Of a stretch of DNA of 64,000 nt, positions 1 through 9,681 are shown piece by piece. Position 1 is the stretch's first letter, and each line of letters starts with the position of its first letter. This stretch comes from Mikania micrantha (taxonomy: Eukaryota; Streptophyta; Magnoliopsida; Asterales; Asteraceae). A model generated the notes under the pieces. That model saw only the letters and a program-made list of their open reading frames with translations. It had not been told where the DNA came from and ran no database searches. The stretch covers positions 28,839,415 through 28,903,414 of the forward strand of contig CM018694.1 in the NCBI GenBank assembly GCA_009363875.1, written 5' to 3'. Both the position numbers and the translations under genes were made by a program.

Positions 1-301
1 TCGAATTGTAATACGATTCAGGTATGGGTTAGTTTTCAAAACAAATTCTAATTTGATCAGATACGGTTAAGGATATTATGCGAATGATATTAAATAAACT
101 ATTATTATAACTATTAGGGTATACGATTAGATCAATTTTTTTCATAATAACTAGGTCTAAGTTTGTTAAATTAATTGGTTCGGTTATTAACTCGTTAATT
201 ATTGTCGGAACCAGAGTTTAATTAAATTTGGATTTTTTTAATACTGATTATTATTTAACTGTATTTATTTATTTTGTTCATTTTCGGGTATTATACAAAC
301 C
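1..301. other. Unassigned AT-rich sequence
   Basis: No coding signal, repeat or LTR edge is recognised. By position it should be either the non-coding stretch upstream of the Co-A ORF3 or a further insertion into it. A short histidine-rich frame across 228-431 is an out-of-frame reading of the proline/histidine codons that begin the ORF3 piece. Confidence 0.4.
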
Positions 302-650
302 ACATCATCATCTCCTCCCATCCACCATTCAGAACCACCACCATCACCACCCAGGAGTCAAAGGGGCAAAGGCAAGGCTCCCATGCGCACTCCATCACCT
401 TATGCGCCTGAGGGGACACCCATGGATCTGATATGGCTAGAGGAGCGTGTTTTCTTGCTGGAACAGGATTCAATTACAAAGGATGATAAGATTCACGAGT
501 TGCAGGGAGCCTTGGTCAGAGTGTGTGAGATGTTCAAAAGGCAAAATCGAGATCTTGGCCGCTTGGAGAAACATAATAGAGGCCTAACAACGGTCATTGA
601 GGAGTTGACCGGCTCAAAGCTTGATGAACAAGAGGATGATGAGATTGATA

Positions 651-682
<32 letters not shown>

Positions 683-728
683 GAAAACGAAGAGAAAAAT
701 GATGAAGAAACTGATAAAGATGGCAAAG
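302..728 (+). pseudogene. Co-A ORF3 (env-like position), 5' piece, split by Gy1
   Basis: The frame is open from about 302, with the first internal ATG at 383. It starts with a proline/serine-rich tail and a basic patch (RSQRGKGKAPMR), then a charged segment rich in E, L and K that looks like a coiled coil (about 430-610), then an acidic tract with a run of nine to ten Asp (652-681). At 728 the reading frame is cut by the Gy1 LTR. After one copy of the target duplication is removed, the same frame resumes at 17714. The layout (Pro/basic, coiled coil, acidic) matches ORF3 of Co-B at 35604-37763. The product is unknown: third ORFs in Sirevirus-type copias are usually called env-like, but nothing here shows a membrane protein. 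Confidence 0.7.
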
Positions 729-2084
729 TGTCACACCCCAAGCCGGCGGGCTGGATCGACTTTCCCGTCGGGCGGAAGGTTCCCGGGGAACGATATAGTT
801 TGATAATCGAAATGATCAGATTGTTTACATAGCACATGATAAATAAATGAGAAATGCTAACATGACAATGAAATAGAATTACAAAGTTAAATTACATTGT
901 TTCCTCATAATTTAACTAAGTAAATCTAATCAAAAGAATCAATGAGTTCATATCCTGTATCTGTACAAGATATACAAAAGATGATTCATTGTTTTGTCAT
1001 CCAAAAGTATGCAACACAAAAGTAGCTAGGCCTTCTTAAAGTCCACTAGCTATGTCCCTATAATCCTGGTGACTAAACCTGTTCGTCACCTGAGAAAAAC
1101 ATGCATTTAAACAAAGTCAACACTAGGTTGGTGAGTTCATAAGTTTGATAATTGAAAACCTTGAATTTGTTCCCATACACAATCACAATGTCATACTTGT
1201 TGTTTGTAAGTTGTTTGATTCACCCGTTCACACAATGGTTATATTTACAAGTGATATCTCATCCTATTAGCTATGCTTATATATAGGGCATATGTAGGGG
1301 AACCAAGCCCCAGCCAACATCCCACCACATATCTAATAGAACTTAATACCACTTGCAATACAACTATGGATTCCCATTTTCATTTCACCCGTCCGTTTGT
1401 ATTCATCACCCATTGAATCATATGTAGAATAATATAATATGAGGGATTTAGTTATCAAACCGAATTATTGATAAACCCTCGATGTGTTAAGAAAATTAGA
1501 TTAGTTTAATCTGATCCTTGATATTATTCTATTACTTATGGGGTTAACTGTTAATCACTGTTAAACATAAGAGTGTTAGTTAACCAATTGTTATTTGTTC
1601 TCAACTTGCATAGAGCCTAAAAGGAATCCATTGCAATCCTCACATAATCAGATTACAATGCATCCGATTTACCTCTACCACTTTGTATTACCGTAGGCCT
1701 CATCGAAACTGTTACTAGTAATATGACATGAGAGAAAATAAATTCTTCAGTCTACTAGTCAACATGTAACAATGGATTAATTACAATATCACTGCAGATT
1801 AATATCACCATGTGTCGCTTTCCAGACCCTGACTTGAGTAGCCCTGTCACCGGTCATACGTTACCGGCCAATAAATCAATACAATCAACATACTAGCCCT
1901 ACAAGCTAGAGGTTTGTCAAACCTATGGTACCACTATGCTATCGTCGGTTTAGTCACGTCAAACTAACTGGTCAGCGAATTATAAAGGGGCTTACAGTGA
2001 TCAAACTTGAGTACATGGCACATGATTGAAATGATATAATACAGACAGTTCAATAGTAATCAATTATATTGTGTTCATCAATGT

Positions 2085-2560
2085 TGTTTGTTCTCAATGT
2101 TGTTAACAAAGTTAAATAAGAACTTGTCTAGTTAGATTATGTTAATTTTCGTGTGAATGATGTTGTTATCATGAAGTTACATTATCATGATTATCATTCC
2201 TTTTTGTTCCATATAGTCACCATGTTGTTACTAAGCTGTGGTAAGAACTAGTCTTACTACCCTTAGTCAACTCAGGTGGTGGATGATACTTGTTCCCTGT
2301 TATCTTGTAATATGTATCGAGTTGTAAGCTAAGTGTTATAAGCACTTGTCTTATTTCACTTAGTTAACTCTAGTGTTGAATGATGTTATGAAGATGTGTT
2401 ATCTTCATATCATTCATGTGTTTTGTTCTTATCATCATGTTCACCTGTGATTATCTCGATGTTCGTTCTTGTAAGAATAAATAAGTGTTGTAAGATATAA
2501 TCTTGCAACTATGTTATTCTATTGTGTTGATGAGTTATGAAATTACATTATCATATTCAT
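2085..2560. repeat. Degenerate tandem repeats in the Gy1 LTR, about four units
   Basis: Units begin near 2097, 2222, 2318 and 2458. Each has a variant of TTGTTACTAAG, then TAAGAAC(T)TGTCTTA, then CTTAGTTAACTC, with a following TTATGAAGAT...ATCATTC part. Spacing is about 95-140 bp. The same set lies at 14750-15230 in the right LTR, so it predates this insertion. Confidence 0.55.
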
Positions 2561-3249
2561 CTTAGTTATCCCTGTCATATCATGTTCATACAAGCATGCA
2601 TACAATGATAAATGATAACAAGTAATACAATATTATCTAAATCAAAGTATAAGCAATATGTTAAACGCAAACTTTTAAATAGTTAATACCTTGACGTAAA
2701 ATGTCGTTGTAACTTATAAGTATAACTCGTAGAGGTTTGTGTGCATGTATGTGTTAGCCCTAGAGTTGGCTAACACTTGTGAGTCTCGGTCTTGGTCATT
2801 ATTCGGCCCCGTATGTCATCCTTGTAAAACTTGATTATAATATCTCTCAACTAATAATTATATTGTAAGTCTACTATGTCTCTCTTGAATTAAATTGTTA
2901 ATACCTTGACGTAAAATGTTTACTTGTTTTCTATATGTGTTTTAGTCCAATTCCAACACCTTTGTAATAAAAGAAAGTTTGTATTTAAATTCCGTGTGCG
3001 TGCAACATGATTATTGATTTTTTTGTGTTAGGCTAAACCATCAACCATGTGGGCCGAATTATTAATTTGGGCTGAATAAGGTTATTGGGCTGGGCCGAGT
3101 CACTAGATATCTTGGACCGAAGCAACCACAATGGGCCGCAGCCAAGAGATGGGCCGTTTAACCTTGATTCAATCGAATGTTGGTGTCGGGCTACGTGGAT
3201 TAGTATGGGCCAAGAGATTGGGCTTAGACTAATCAACTGGAAGCTATAG

Positions 3250-3690
3250 CATCCAATCCAGCGAACCTATTGGGTTTGATTGGCTAAGGTTCAGCCATGG
3301 CTTCGCATGGAGGTTCGGCTAGTTATCATGGTCGCCAGTGAAGAGGTTCGGCTGAGGGTGATAGACATTGCAGGTTTGGTGATCATTAGGTTCTTAAGAC
3401 CCTGGGTTCGCAGATGATGCAAGGTTCGCTCTAGTTGACAAAGGGTTCGTGATAACACCATTGGTTCGGCTGATGATGCGTGGTTCTTGGATATCACATG
3501 GGTTCGGCAGTAAGGTTCGAATTTGACTAGGTTCGTGATATCCTGATTCGCGGCTGAAGGTTCGGTGGATGATGATGCTCGGCCCAAGGTTCGTGGCTTT
3601 GAGGAGGGTTCGGCCAAGAACCATGCATAGGTTCGGCACTACGAGGGTTCGGCCAGATAGCCCACTAGTTCGGCCCTTGCTTCTTGCGAA
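3250..3690 (-). repeat. CGAACC-saturated block in Gy1 left LTR
   Basis: GGTTCG on the plus strand (CGAACC in element sense) recurs every 15-30 bases with unrelated spacers. It is repeated at 16079-16510 in the other LTR. It starts about 420 nt downstream of the TATA box, so it should lie in the transcribed leader. Gy3 has an equivalent block at 6400-6850. Confidence 0.75.
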
Positions 3691-4101
3691 CCTGTTTCAG
3701 AATCATCATCTTCATCAAGCTTGGTGCGGTCGTAGGTCTGTCCTATTGTTAGTCCCATGCGTAGGTTAGTTCCCGAGGGTGTAAAGTGTGTGTGTGTGTG
3801 TGAGAGAGTTCTAAACCGACTAGATGGTTGGGTCGAACAAGAGGAATGAAACCCTATTTTTCGAACTTTTCAAGCTAAAATACCTCGGATTTGGACGGAA
3901 AAATGCTCAGATCTGCTGTACTTCAAGGTAGAGAAGGTCGAGAGCTTCGTTTGGACACCAAGAACACAAGATTTGGCCAAGAAACGAGCAAGTTATGGTG
4001 TTTTGAAGCTTGATTTCTAGTGTGAGAGAGGGAAACCGGGTAGAAGGTTTTAGAGAGAGAAAGAGATGAGAGAAATGAGAGAATTTCCCCTCATTTAGTC
4101 T

Positions 4102-4109
4102 TTTTATAC
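4102..4109 (-). promoter_or_regulatory. TATA box of Gy1 left LTR
   Basis: The minus strand reads AGTATAAAAAG, followed about 40 nt later by AGAG-rich sequence (about 4020-4075). The same site is at 16920-16929 in the other LTR. It sits at the same relative place as TATA boxes in the Gy3 and Gy5 LTRs. Confidence 0.6.
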
Positions 4110-4890
4110 TCCGGGATGTTCGGGTTCGTTTCGGTTGTTCGGTTTTCGTCTCCGTTGCGTTTCCGGATTGTTACGCGAGACTATACATATTTTAAATAAA
4201 AGAATTTCTTTGGTTTATTTTTGATGAGTTTCAAAATTGTAAAACATGAAATATTATATATTCTTAACTTTATTATCGTCCGTGTCGTTTTCGTTTTCGT
4301 TTCGTCAGAACGCGTCGCCTTCGCGCGTATTTGTTCGAATCGTCACTCGAACGAACACGACGATGGTTTTGCTTTCTGATGCTTGTTTTCTACTTTTCAG
4401 TCATTATTTCAGAACGTTAAACTCACATATATGTTTGTGTGAATCGTCACCCGCGCAAACACACTGTCAGTTTGCTATTCTAAAACAACACTGCAATTAG
4501 TTTTTTAATTGTATTTCCTCACTGACGGACTCAACTAAACGTCATGTTTTCACATTGTTTTCATACTGATTTGTCGGCCATCTGATTCCTGTCATCTATG
4601 GATATCAGATCGCAACCGACTTGTTCTTGTTATTTGCATGTACACTGTTGTCTATCTTAATTCGTTTTATTAAATGTACTTAGGTTTTCACCTAAACACA
4701 AACAACTATTGTTTATCATGAGGTGCTTTACTTACGGTATTTAAGTTTTCACATAAATACGTACAACTGTTCCTTGTATTTTGAATTCTGTTATCACAAA
4801 CAATGTTCATATAATGTATTTACCCACAGTAAATATTGAAAGTACACATACCGTACGGACTTGCCGGACGATCAGGTACTGGATGTCACA

Positions 4891-5130
4891 GTCTCACCTT
4901 GATAGAAAAATTTCGTCCCGAAATTTAAGCATCAATGTTTGGCTCTACTTCTCGACCAAATGAGGATACTTTGTCTTCATGTTGTCCTCGCGTTCCCAGG
5001 TAAATTCTGGTCCATGCTTGGAGTTCCATCGAACCTTTACAATAGGGATACGACTTCGTTTCAGTCTTTTGACTTCACGTTCCATAATCTCTACAGGTTC
5101 TTCAATGAAATGTAATTGCTCAGATTCAGA
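4891..5130 (-). pseudogene. Gy1 integrase C-terminal tail and polypurine tract
   Basis: Read on the minus strand, this encodes the last part of the Gy1 integrase: FIEEPVEIMEREVK, RIPIVKVRW, then FTWEREDNMKTKYPHL and a stop. This is the truncated chromodomain-like tail of chromoviruses, thought to steer integration through histone contacts. After the stop come the near-palindrome AATTTCGGGACGAAATT and a purine-rich CAAGGTGAGAC that abuts the LTR (TGTGACATCC). About 45 codons between this piece and the integrase core ending at 8936 are missing, lost at the Gy3 junction. Confidence 0.82.
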
Positions 5131-5318
5131 AAAACATGCAATTCATAGAACGTCCGGTTGAAATCATGGATCATGGGGTCAAGAAACTTAAACGCAGCCG
5201 TATCCCGATCGTAAAGGTACGATGGGAGGGCAAACGCGGTGCTGAGTTCACCTGGGAACGTGAAGACCAGATGAAGCTTAAGTACCCTCATCTTTTTACA
5301 GTACCTTCGGCTAGTTAA
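5131..5318 (+). pseudogene. Gy3 integrase C-terminal tail
   Basis: From the ATG at 5136 the frame reads MQFIERPVEIMD, then KLKRSRIPIVKVRWE, then FTWEREDQMKLKYPHLF and a stop at 5316-5318. It is the same chromodomain-like tail as in Gy1 and Gy2, with about two-thirds of residues shared by eye. The ATG is internal to the integrase family and is not a true start; the 5' part is deleted. Confidence 0.82.
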
Positions 5319-5320
5319 TT

Positions 5321-5350
5321 TCGGGACGAAATTCCCTTAACTGGGGAGAC
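5321..5350 (+). promoter_or_regulatory. Hairpin plus polypurine tract preceding the Gy3 LTR
   Basis: AATTTCGGGACGAAATT (7-bp arms, 3-nt loop) is followed by CTGGGGAGAC directly before TGTAAC. The polypurine tract primes plus-strand DNA synthesis. The hairpin recurs in Gy1 and twice in Gy2. Confidence 0.75.
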
Positions 5351-5985
5351 TGTAACATTTGTGCATTTAGTCATGGTAGTCGTAAACAGTGTGAGAACAG
5401 TGTGTGTCAATGTTCAGTAAATCAATGTGATTCATGTGTTCATTATGTGCTTGTGTGTTAGAATCCATATTTCTTGAGAACAAGTATGTATTATTATTTA
5501 CAGTCGATGACACTAGGTAAGAACAGTATCGTGTTATATCGAAACAGTGGTGGGCAGCGAGAGTGAGCCCTATATATATACCGCGTTCGGTGTAACAGGA
5601 TAGTGTTAGTGCGTAGTGTGGAGACGAATATTATGACAATTAATTCAACAAGAATCGTAATACGTAAGCGAGACTGAGTATAGTTATGGGTGACGATCCA
5701 TAATAATACGAATGTTGAACTTTTAATTATGATTAAACGTCTTTAAATATTTAATACGATCGAAAAACATACGCGATTGCGGGTATACACGTAATTGTAT
5801 GTGTTTAACGATCTGTCAACGCACGAAGAGTAAAAATAATTAAATAATTATTTTATATTTTTACAATTTTGAAACTCATCATTTTGATAAGTTTATTATT
5901 TCTTTTATTTTAAATCGCGTAAAATACGCGTTACGTTCCGGAAACGCGAACCGAGCGACCGAAACGAACCCGAATACCACGCGGG

Positions 5986-5994
5986 CTATATAAG
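5986..5994 (+). promoter_or_regulatory. TATA box of Gy3 LTR
   Basis: CTATATAAG within a GC-richer context, followed about 50-80 nt later by CTCTCTCTAG repeats, as in the other long gypsy LTRs. Confidence 0.6.
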
Positions 5995-6399
5995 CCCTAA
6001 AGATGGCTATTTTCTCATTAAATTCACCAACAACCACTTCTCTCTCTAGAGAATTCGTCCAAGCCACTCTCTCTCTAGAAACCGAACTTCAAACGCGCGT
6101 ATCTCCTTCGTTTCTTGACGGATTCCGGTGATTCTTGAACCCACGCGAAGCTCTCGACACCCTCTACACGAAAGTACAATAGATCTGTGGAGTTACCCGG
6201 CCAAAAACGAGGTATGATCGAAAGAAGAGTCACGAAAATAGGGTTTTCTTTTGTGTATTTGTTTAAACCTACGTTCTAGCCGACTCTAAGCATTTTCAAT
6301 CGAACCTACAACATTTCGAGGTTGAGTTTGCAAGTAGTTATGGCCTAAAAGTGGTTGGATCGAAGGAACAAGGTGGGACAATGGAGCTGGTAACAAGTT

Positions 6400-6850
6400 C
6401 GCTGGAAGAGGGGGGCGGCCGAACCTTCATCCTCAGCTGGCCGAACCCTAATGAGGCTCCACGAACCTGCATGGTTCGTTAGACATCAGCCGAACCCTTA
6501 GGGGACCTCACGAACCTGTACCGAGCCTTCATGCCTCCGACGAACCATCCTAATGCCATGAACCCTCCTGGCCGAACCTGTGCTCACGAACCACCCAGCG
6601 AACCCTCATGCATGCGTCAAACCTAGCCGAACCCTTGTGCCATCTACGAACCTTTCAACATGAGGACGAACCAGCTTAAAGCTAGAAGCAGCCGAACCAT
6701 GAGGTGATGGCATGAACGAACCCTGCATGGTTCGCTACATGACTAGCCGAACCTTAGAAGTTTCCCCGAGCCTTCACCGAACCCTTGACCACTCAGTTGG
6801 ATCTTTGGCCGAACCATAAAAGAAACGAACCTTTAACCATGGCAGCTATA
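6400..6850 (+). repeat. CGAACC-saturated block in Gy3 LTR
   Basis: CCGAACC, ACGAACC or GCGAACC occur roughly 25 times in 450 bp with non-repeating spacers. It starts about 410 nt downstream of the TATA box, the same place and sense as in Gy1. Confidence 0.8.
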
Positions 6851-7636
6851 GGTTCACTGCCATGGTGAGGAAACCTTAGTCATGTCGGTCAAATCCCATT
6901 CCTTTGGCCGTAATACTTAGCCCAATCACATCCTTGGATCATATGTGTTGAGCTAACCCATCTCTCGGCCCAGTTTCAGCCTAGTCGGCCCATTATGATC
7001 ATACTTGGCCTAATAACAATTGTCTTGGCTCAATGGCACCCTTGACCCGGTTTTCATATTCGACTCAGTTGGCTAAGGCCCATAAGTTAGTTAAATATCA
7101 TACTTGAATGGGTTTAGATCTAGGCCAAGAGGCCATGGGGCTTGATAAGTCCACCATGGTTTCATGGGCTTAAGGCCCATAGTGTGGCCCACGAATCAAG
7201 AGAAATTGTGAAATTATCTTAATTGAGTTAAGCTTCTAACTTAACCTAATTAGAAGATCAAATCACAATCGCAAGGTCTTAAAAACAATTGAACATCTTT
7301 TCATAACTCATGTTAATCAATGGTTATCAAGTCCACAAACACTTGTCATTTTATGCATAAGGTTGTGCATAAAAGAAACATGACATCTCTTTTCATGAAT
7401 CAACGATCAATCAAGTGACTCAAATCATGACTTTCAAGTTTTCACAACAATCATAATCATGAGATCATGTAATCAAGAGTAATCATGAGTTCATGTTATC
7501 ATAAGTCAATCAATGAATCAAAGTCTATACAACTATAAATCTTATATCTTATGTATGATTACAATGATATAGGAATCAATTAGAAGTCCTGTTTGCTACT
7601 TGCTATCTGTTTTAGTTCAGAGTCTACTGCAGACAG

Positions 7637-8614
7637 GTGAGAACATTAGCCCCTCTTTTACTGTTTTATAACTGTTTTGGGGTGGAACACGTGATCAAAC
7701 CCTCTATTTACAATCGTATTTCATTACACAAGATGTGTGTACTCTCATAAACATTACAGGTTCACTTTACAAATCCAAGGGATTCATCAACTGTTTCAAG
7801 GAATTCATCAACCGTTTTAAACGATTTTTAAACTATTAAACTATTCTTCTAAGGAAAAGTTTTATAAAAGATTTTTGAACTGTTTTATAGCAGTTTTACT
7901 CAACTGGTTTTATAAATAATATGCTCTTTTAAATAATGGATTATATAAACTCTTTTGTTAAAAACCTTGTTATTATGCAAGGTCACCATTTCATGGCATT
8001 CAAATCAAAGGATTCGTTTCATGGTATTCAAATCAAGAGATTCATTTCATGGTATTCAAAACAAAGGATTCATTTCATGGTATTCAAAACTAAGGATTTA
8101 ATTCATGGGATTAAATCAAGGTTTCAAATCATGTTATCAAATAAGGCATTAACACGCTAGTTAAAGTAAGATTCATAAACATGGTGTCTATTGTTGTAAA
8201 CAAACTTGTAAACGCATCAAGTATCATATTCATTAGCGTTAGTACTGGGTGATCACAACAAGGGAAAGCGGACACATTGGTTCTTATCCAGGATGGAGTT
8301 AGCTTTTAAATTTGTTTTAAAAGCTAACTGCAGGTCTGGTGTCATTATGGTTTTCAAAATTGCTGATGCATTATCTAACTCCAAACGTGGTTTGGGACTT
8401 GATATTATATGTTGGCTTTCGTGCAAACAGTGATTGGACTGTTTACACTCATTTTCTTACTTGATGTTAGTTTGGGTTGCAGCTCATCCATGTGAATCAT
8501 TTATTGCTTTAACATACCTATGCATTATGTCATATATTCATGTTTACAAATGATTAAACCTATTGTTCTCACCAACTACGTCTGTAGTTGACAGTTACTT
8601 TTCACGTGTTTCAG
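7637..8614 (+). other. Intron-like segment in Gy3 LTR leader
   Basis: The 5' edge is GACAG/GTGAGAAC followed by GCCCCTCTTTT and TAACTGTTTTGGGGTGG. The 3' edge is CTCACCAAC...GTTGACAG...CACGTGTTTCAG/G. GTTGAC fits the plant branch-point pattern. Equivalent edges occur in Gy1, Gy2, Gy4 (eroded), Gy5 and Gy6. Splicing itself is inferred. Confidence 0.45.
7980..8125 (+). repeat. 28-bp minisatellite in Gy3 LTR, about five units
   Basis: Units are variants of GATTCATTTCATGGTATTC followed by AAAACAAAG. The frame open through it at 7936-8160 is a by-product of the repeat and not a gene. Confidence 0.75.
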
Positions 8615-8935
8615 GTAATCAGGTTTAAAGCATTCTAAGGAAACTAAGGAGACCGCTTAAGATAGAACAAGATGAAGAAACATGCTAGGATGGAATAGAA
8701 ACTCACTAAATCCTAATTGTTTAATTGTCTTGTTTGGAGTCTTATTTTGTAAACCATATTTCGGGTCTGTAGTTGTCTTTATTTTGATAGATAGATTGTC
8801 TGTAACTAAACAATTGTCTAAACATTATGAAACTTAGTAATCCATTGTGGTTGTTCTTATTCAATACTTGAGCATGATTCAACTGTTCATACGTCACTGC
8901 GCCGTGGATTCCGCACGCGGCGCAGGGGTGTGACA

Positions 8936-9681
8936 CTATGCGTTGAGTTATCTCGAACGGTCCGACATACCTTGGTGCTAACTTGCCTTTAGCCCCAAAA
9001 CGAACTACGTCTTTCCATGGGGATACTTTCAACATGACTCGGTCACCCTTCGAATTCCAAAGGCTTGCGCCGTTTGTCTGCGTAGCTCTTTTGGCGGCTA
9101 CGTGTTGCTTGTAATCTCTGTTGTATCTGGGCAATCTTATCAGTAGTCTCCTGAATAAGTTCAGGCCCAGTGATTCTGTTGTCTCCCACTTCGGTCCAAC
9201 AAATTGGAGACTGACATTTTCTACCATAAAGTGCTTCAAACGGAGCACATCCGATGCTGCTGTGGTAGCTGTTGTTGTAGGAGAACTCAATGAGTGGTAA
9301 ATGTTTATCCCAACTTCCACCGAATTCTAGGATGCATGTCCTCAACATATCCTTTAGGGTTTGAATGGTTCGCTCGCTTTGTCCATCTGTTTGTGGATGA
9401 TAAGCGGTGCTGAAGTTGACACTTGTCCCTAAGGATTGTTACAATGATTGCCAGAACCGCGATGTAAATCGACTGTCCCGGTCTGAAATAATAGACAATG
9501 GCACACCTTGCCTAACTACTGTTTCATCAACATAGAGTCTTGCTAGCTTTTCCATCTTGTAAGTTTCTCTGATCGGCAAGAAATGTGCGGACTTGGTCAA
9601 TCTATCAATGATGACCCAAATCGAATCGTGTCCGCTGGAAGTGCGGGGTAGCTTGGTAATAAAATCCATAGCTATTTGTTC
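8936..9681 (-). pseudogene. Gy1 integrase core (minus strand), interrupted
   Basis: Read right to left from 9681: FITKLPRT, then ISDRDSRFTS, a stop near 9439, then HPQTDGQSERTIQTL, SYNNSYHSSI, FEALYGRKC, ADKRRKPLEF, a frameshift near 9045, then KGKLAPRYVGPFEITQRI. The catalytic D, D and E are all readable. The frame ends where Gy3 joins at 8935. Role: strand transfer of element cDNA into chromosomal DNA. Dead here because of the stop, the frameshift and the lost tail. Confidence 0.85.

Larger units (their letters stand above)
729..4890 (-). repeat. Gy1 left LTR (3' LTR of the element), 4162 bp
   Basis: Aligns by eye with 13399-17708 over its whole length with scattered substitutions and small indels. 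The main difference is near 2678-2703, where about 170 bp present in the right copy (15353-15522) is replaced by a short filler. The right copy of that segment carries the donor-like GTGAGTTC module, so the left LTR lacks it. In sense (minus) order it holds a TATA box near 4105, a CGAACC-rich block (3690 down to 3250), TGGGCC-type motifs (3235 to 3048), degenerate tandem repeats (2560 to 2085) and an acceptor-like CTCAGG at 1091-1089. Confidence 0.92.
5131..8935 (+). mobile_element. Gy3: 5'-truncated gypsy element inside Gy1 (integrase tail, polypurine tract, LTR)
   Basis: The right edge is a normal LTR end (GGTGTGACA at 8935) fused to Gy1 integrase. The left edge falls inside Gy3's own integrase tail, opposite and inverted to the matching part of Gy1. 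There is no 5' LTR, gag, protease, reverse transcriptase or integrase core. The simplest history is insertion of a full element at or next to CTATG (8936-8940), then a large deletion that took its left part plus about 135 bp of Gy1. The left boundary is uncertain within about 5115-5135. Confidence 0.8.
5351..8935 (+). repeat. Gy3 LTR, 3585 bp
   Basis: Begins TGTAACATTT after the polypurine tract and ends GGTGTGACA. In sense order it contains: a TATA box at 5986-5994 followed by CTCTCTCTAG-rich sequence; the CGAACC block 6400-6850; a GGCCCA/TGGGCC-rich stretch 6895-7190; donor-like CAG/GTGAG at 7637; a 28-bp minisatellite 7980-8125; acceptor-like TTTCAG/G at 8614; and a GC-rich inverted repeat TGCGCCG...CGGCGCA just before the end (about 8898-8924). 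No partner LTR is in the window. Confidence 0.85.

Noticed and set aside
729..837. C-terminal end of the frame open at 383-832
   Set aside because: The part after 728 is Gy1 LTR. The true continuation is at 17714, in frame once the target duplication is counted once.
493..837. Serine-rich frame on the minus strand
   Set aside because: Antisense of the GAT/GAA acidic tract of Co-A ORF3.
7936..8160. 74-codon frame in the Gy3 LTR
   Set aside because: Minisatellite translation; repeats change frame and have no domain.
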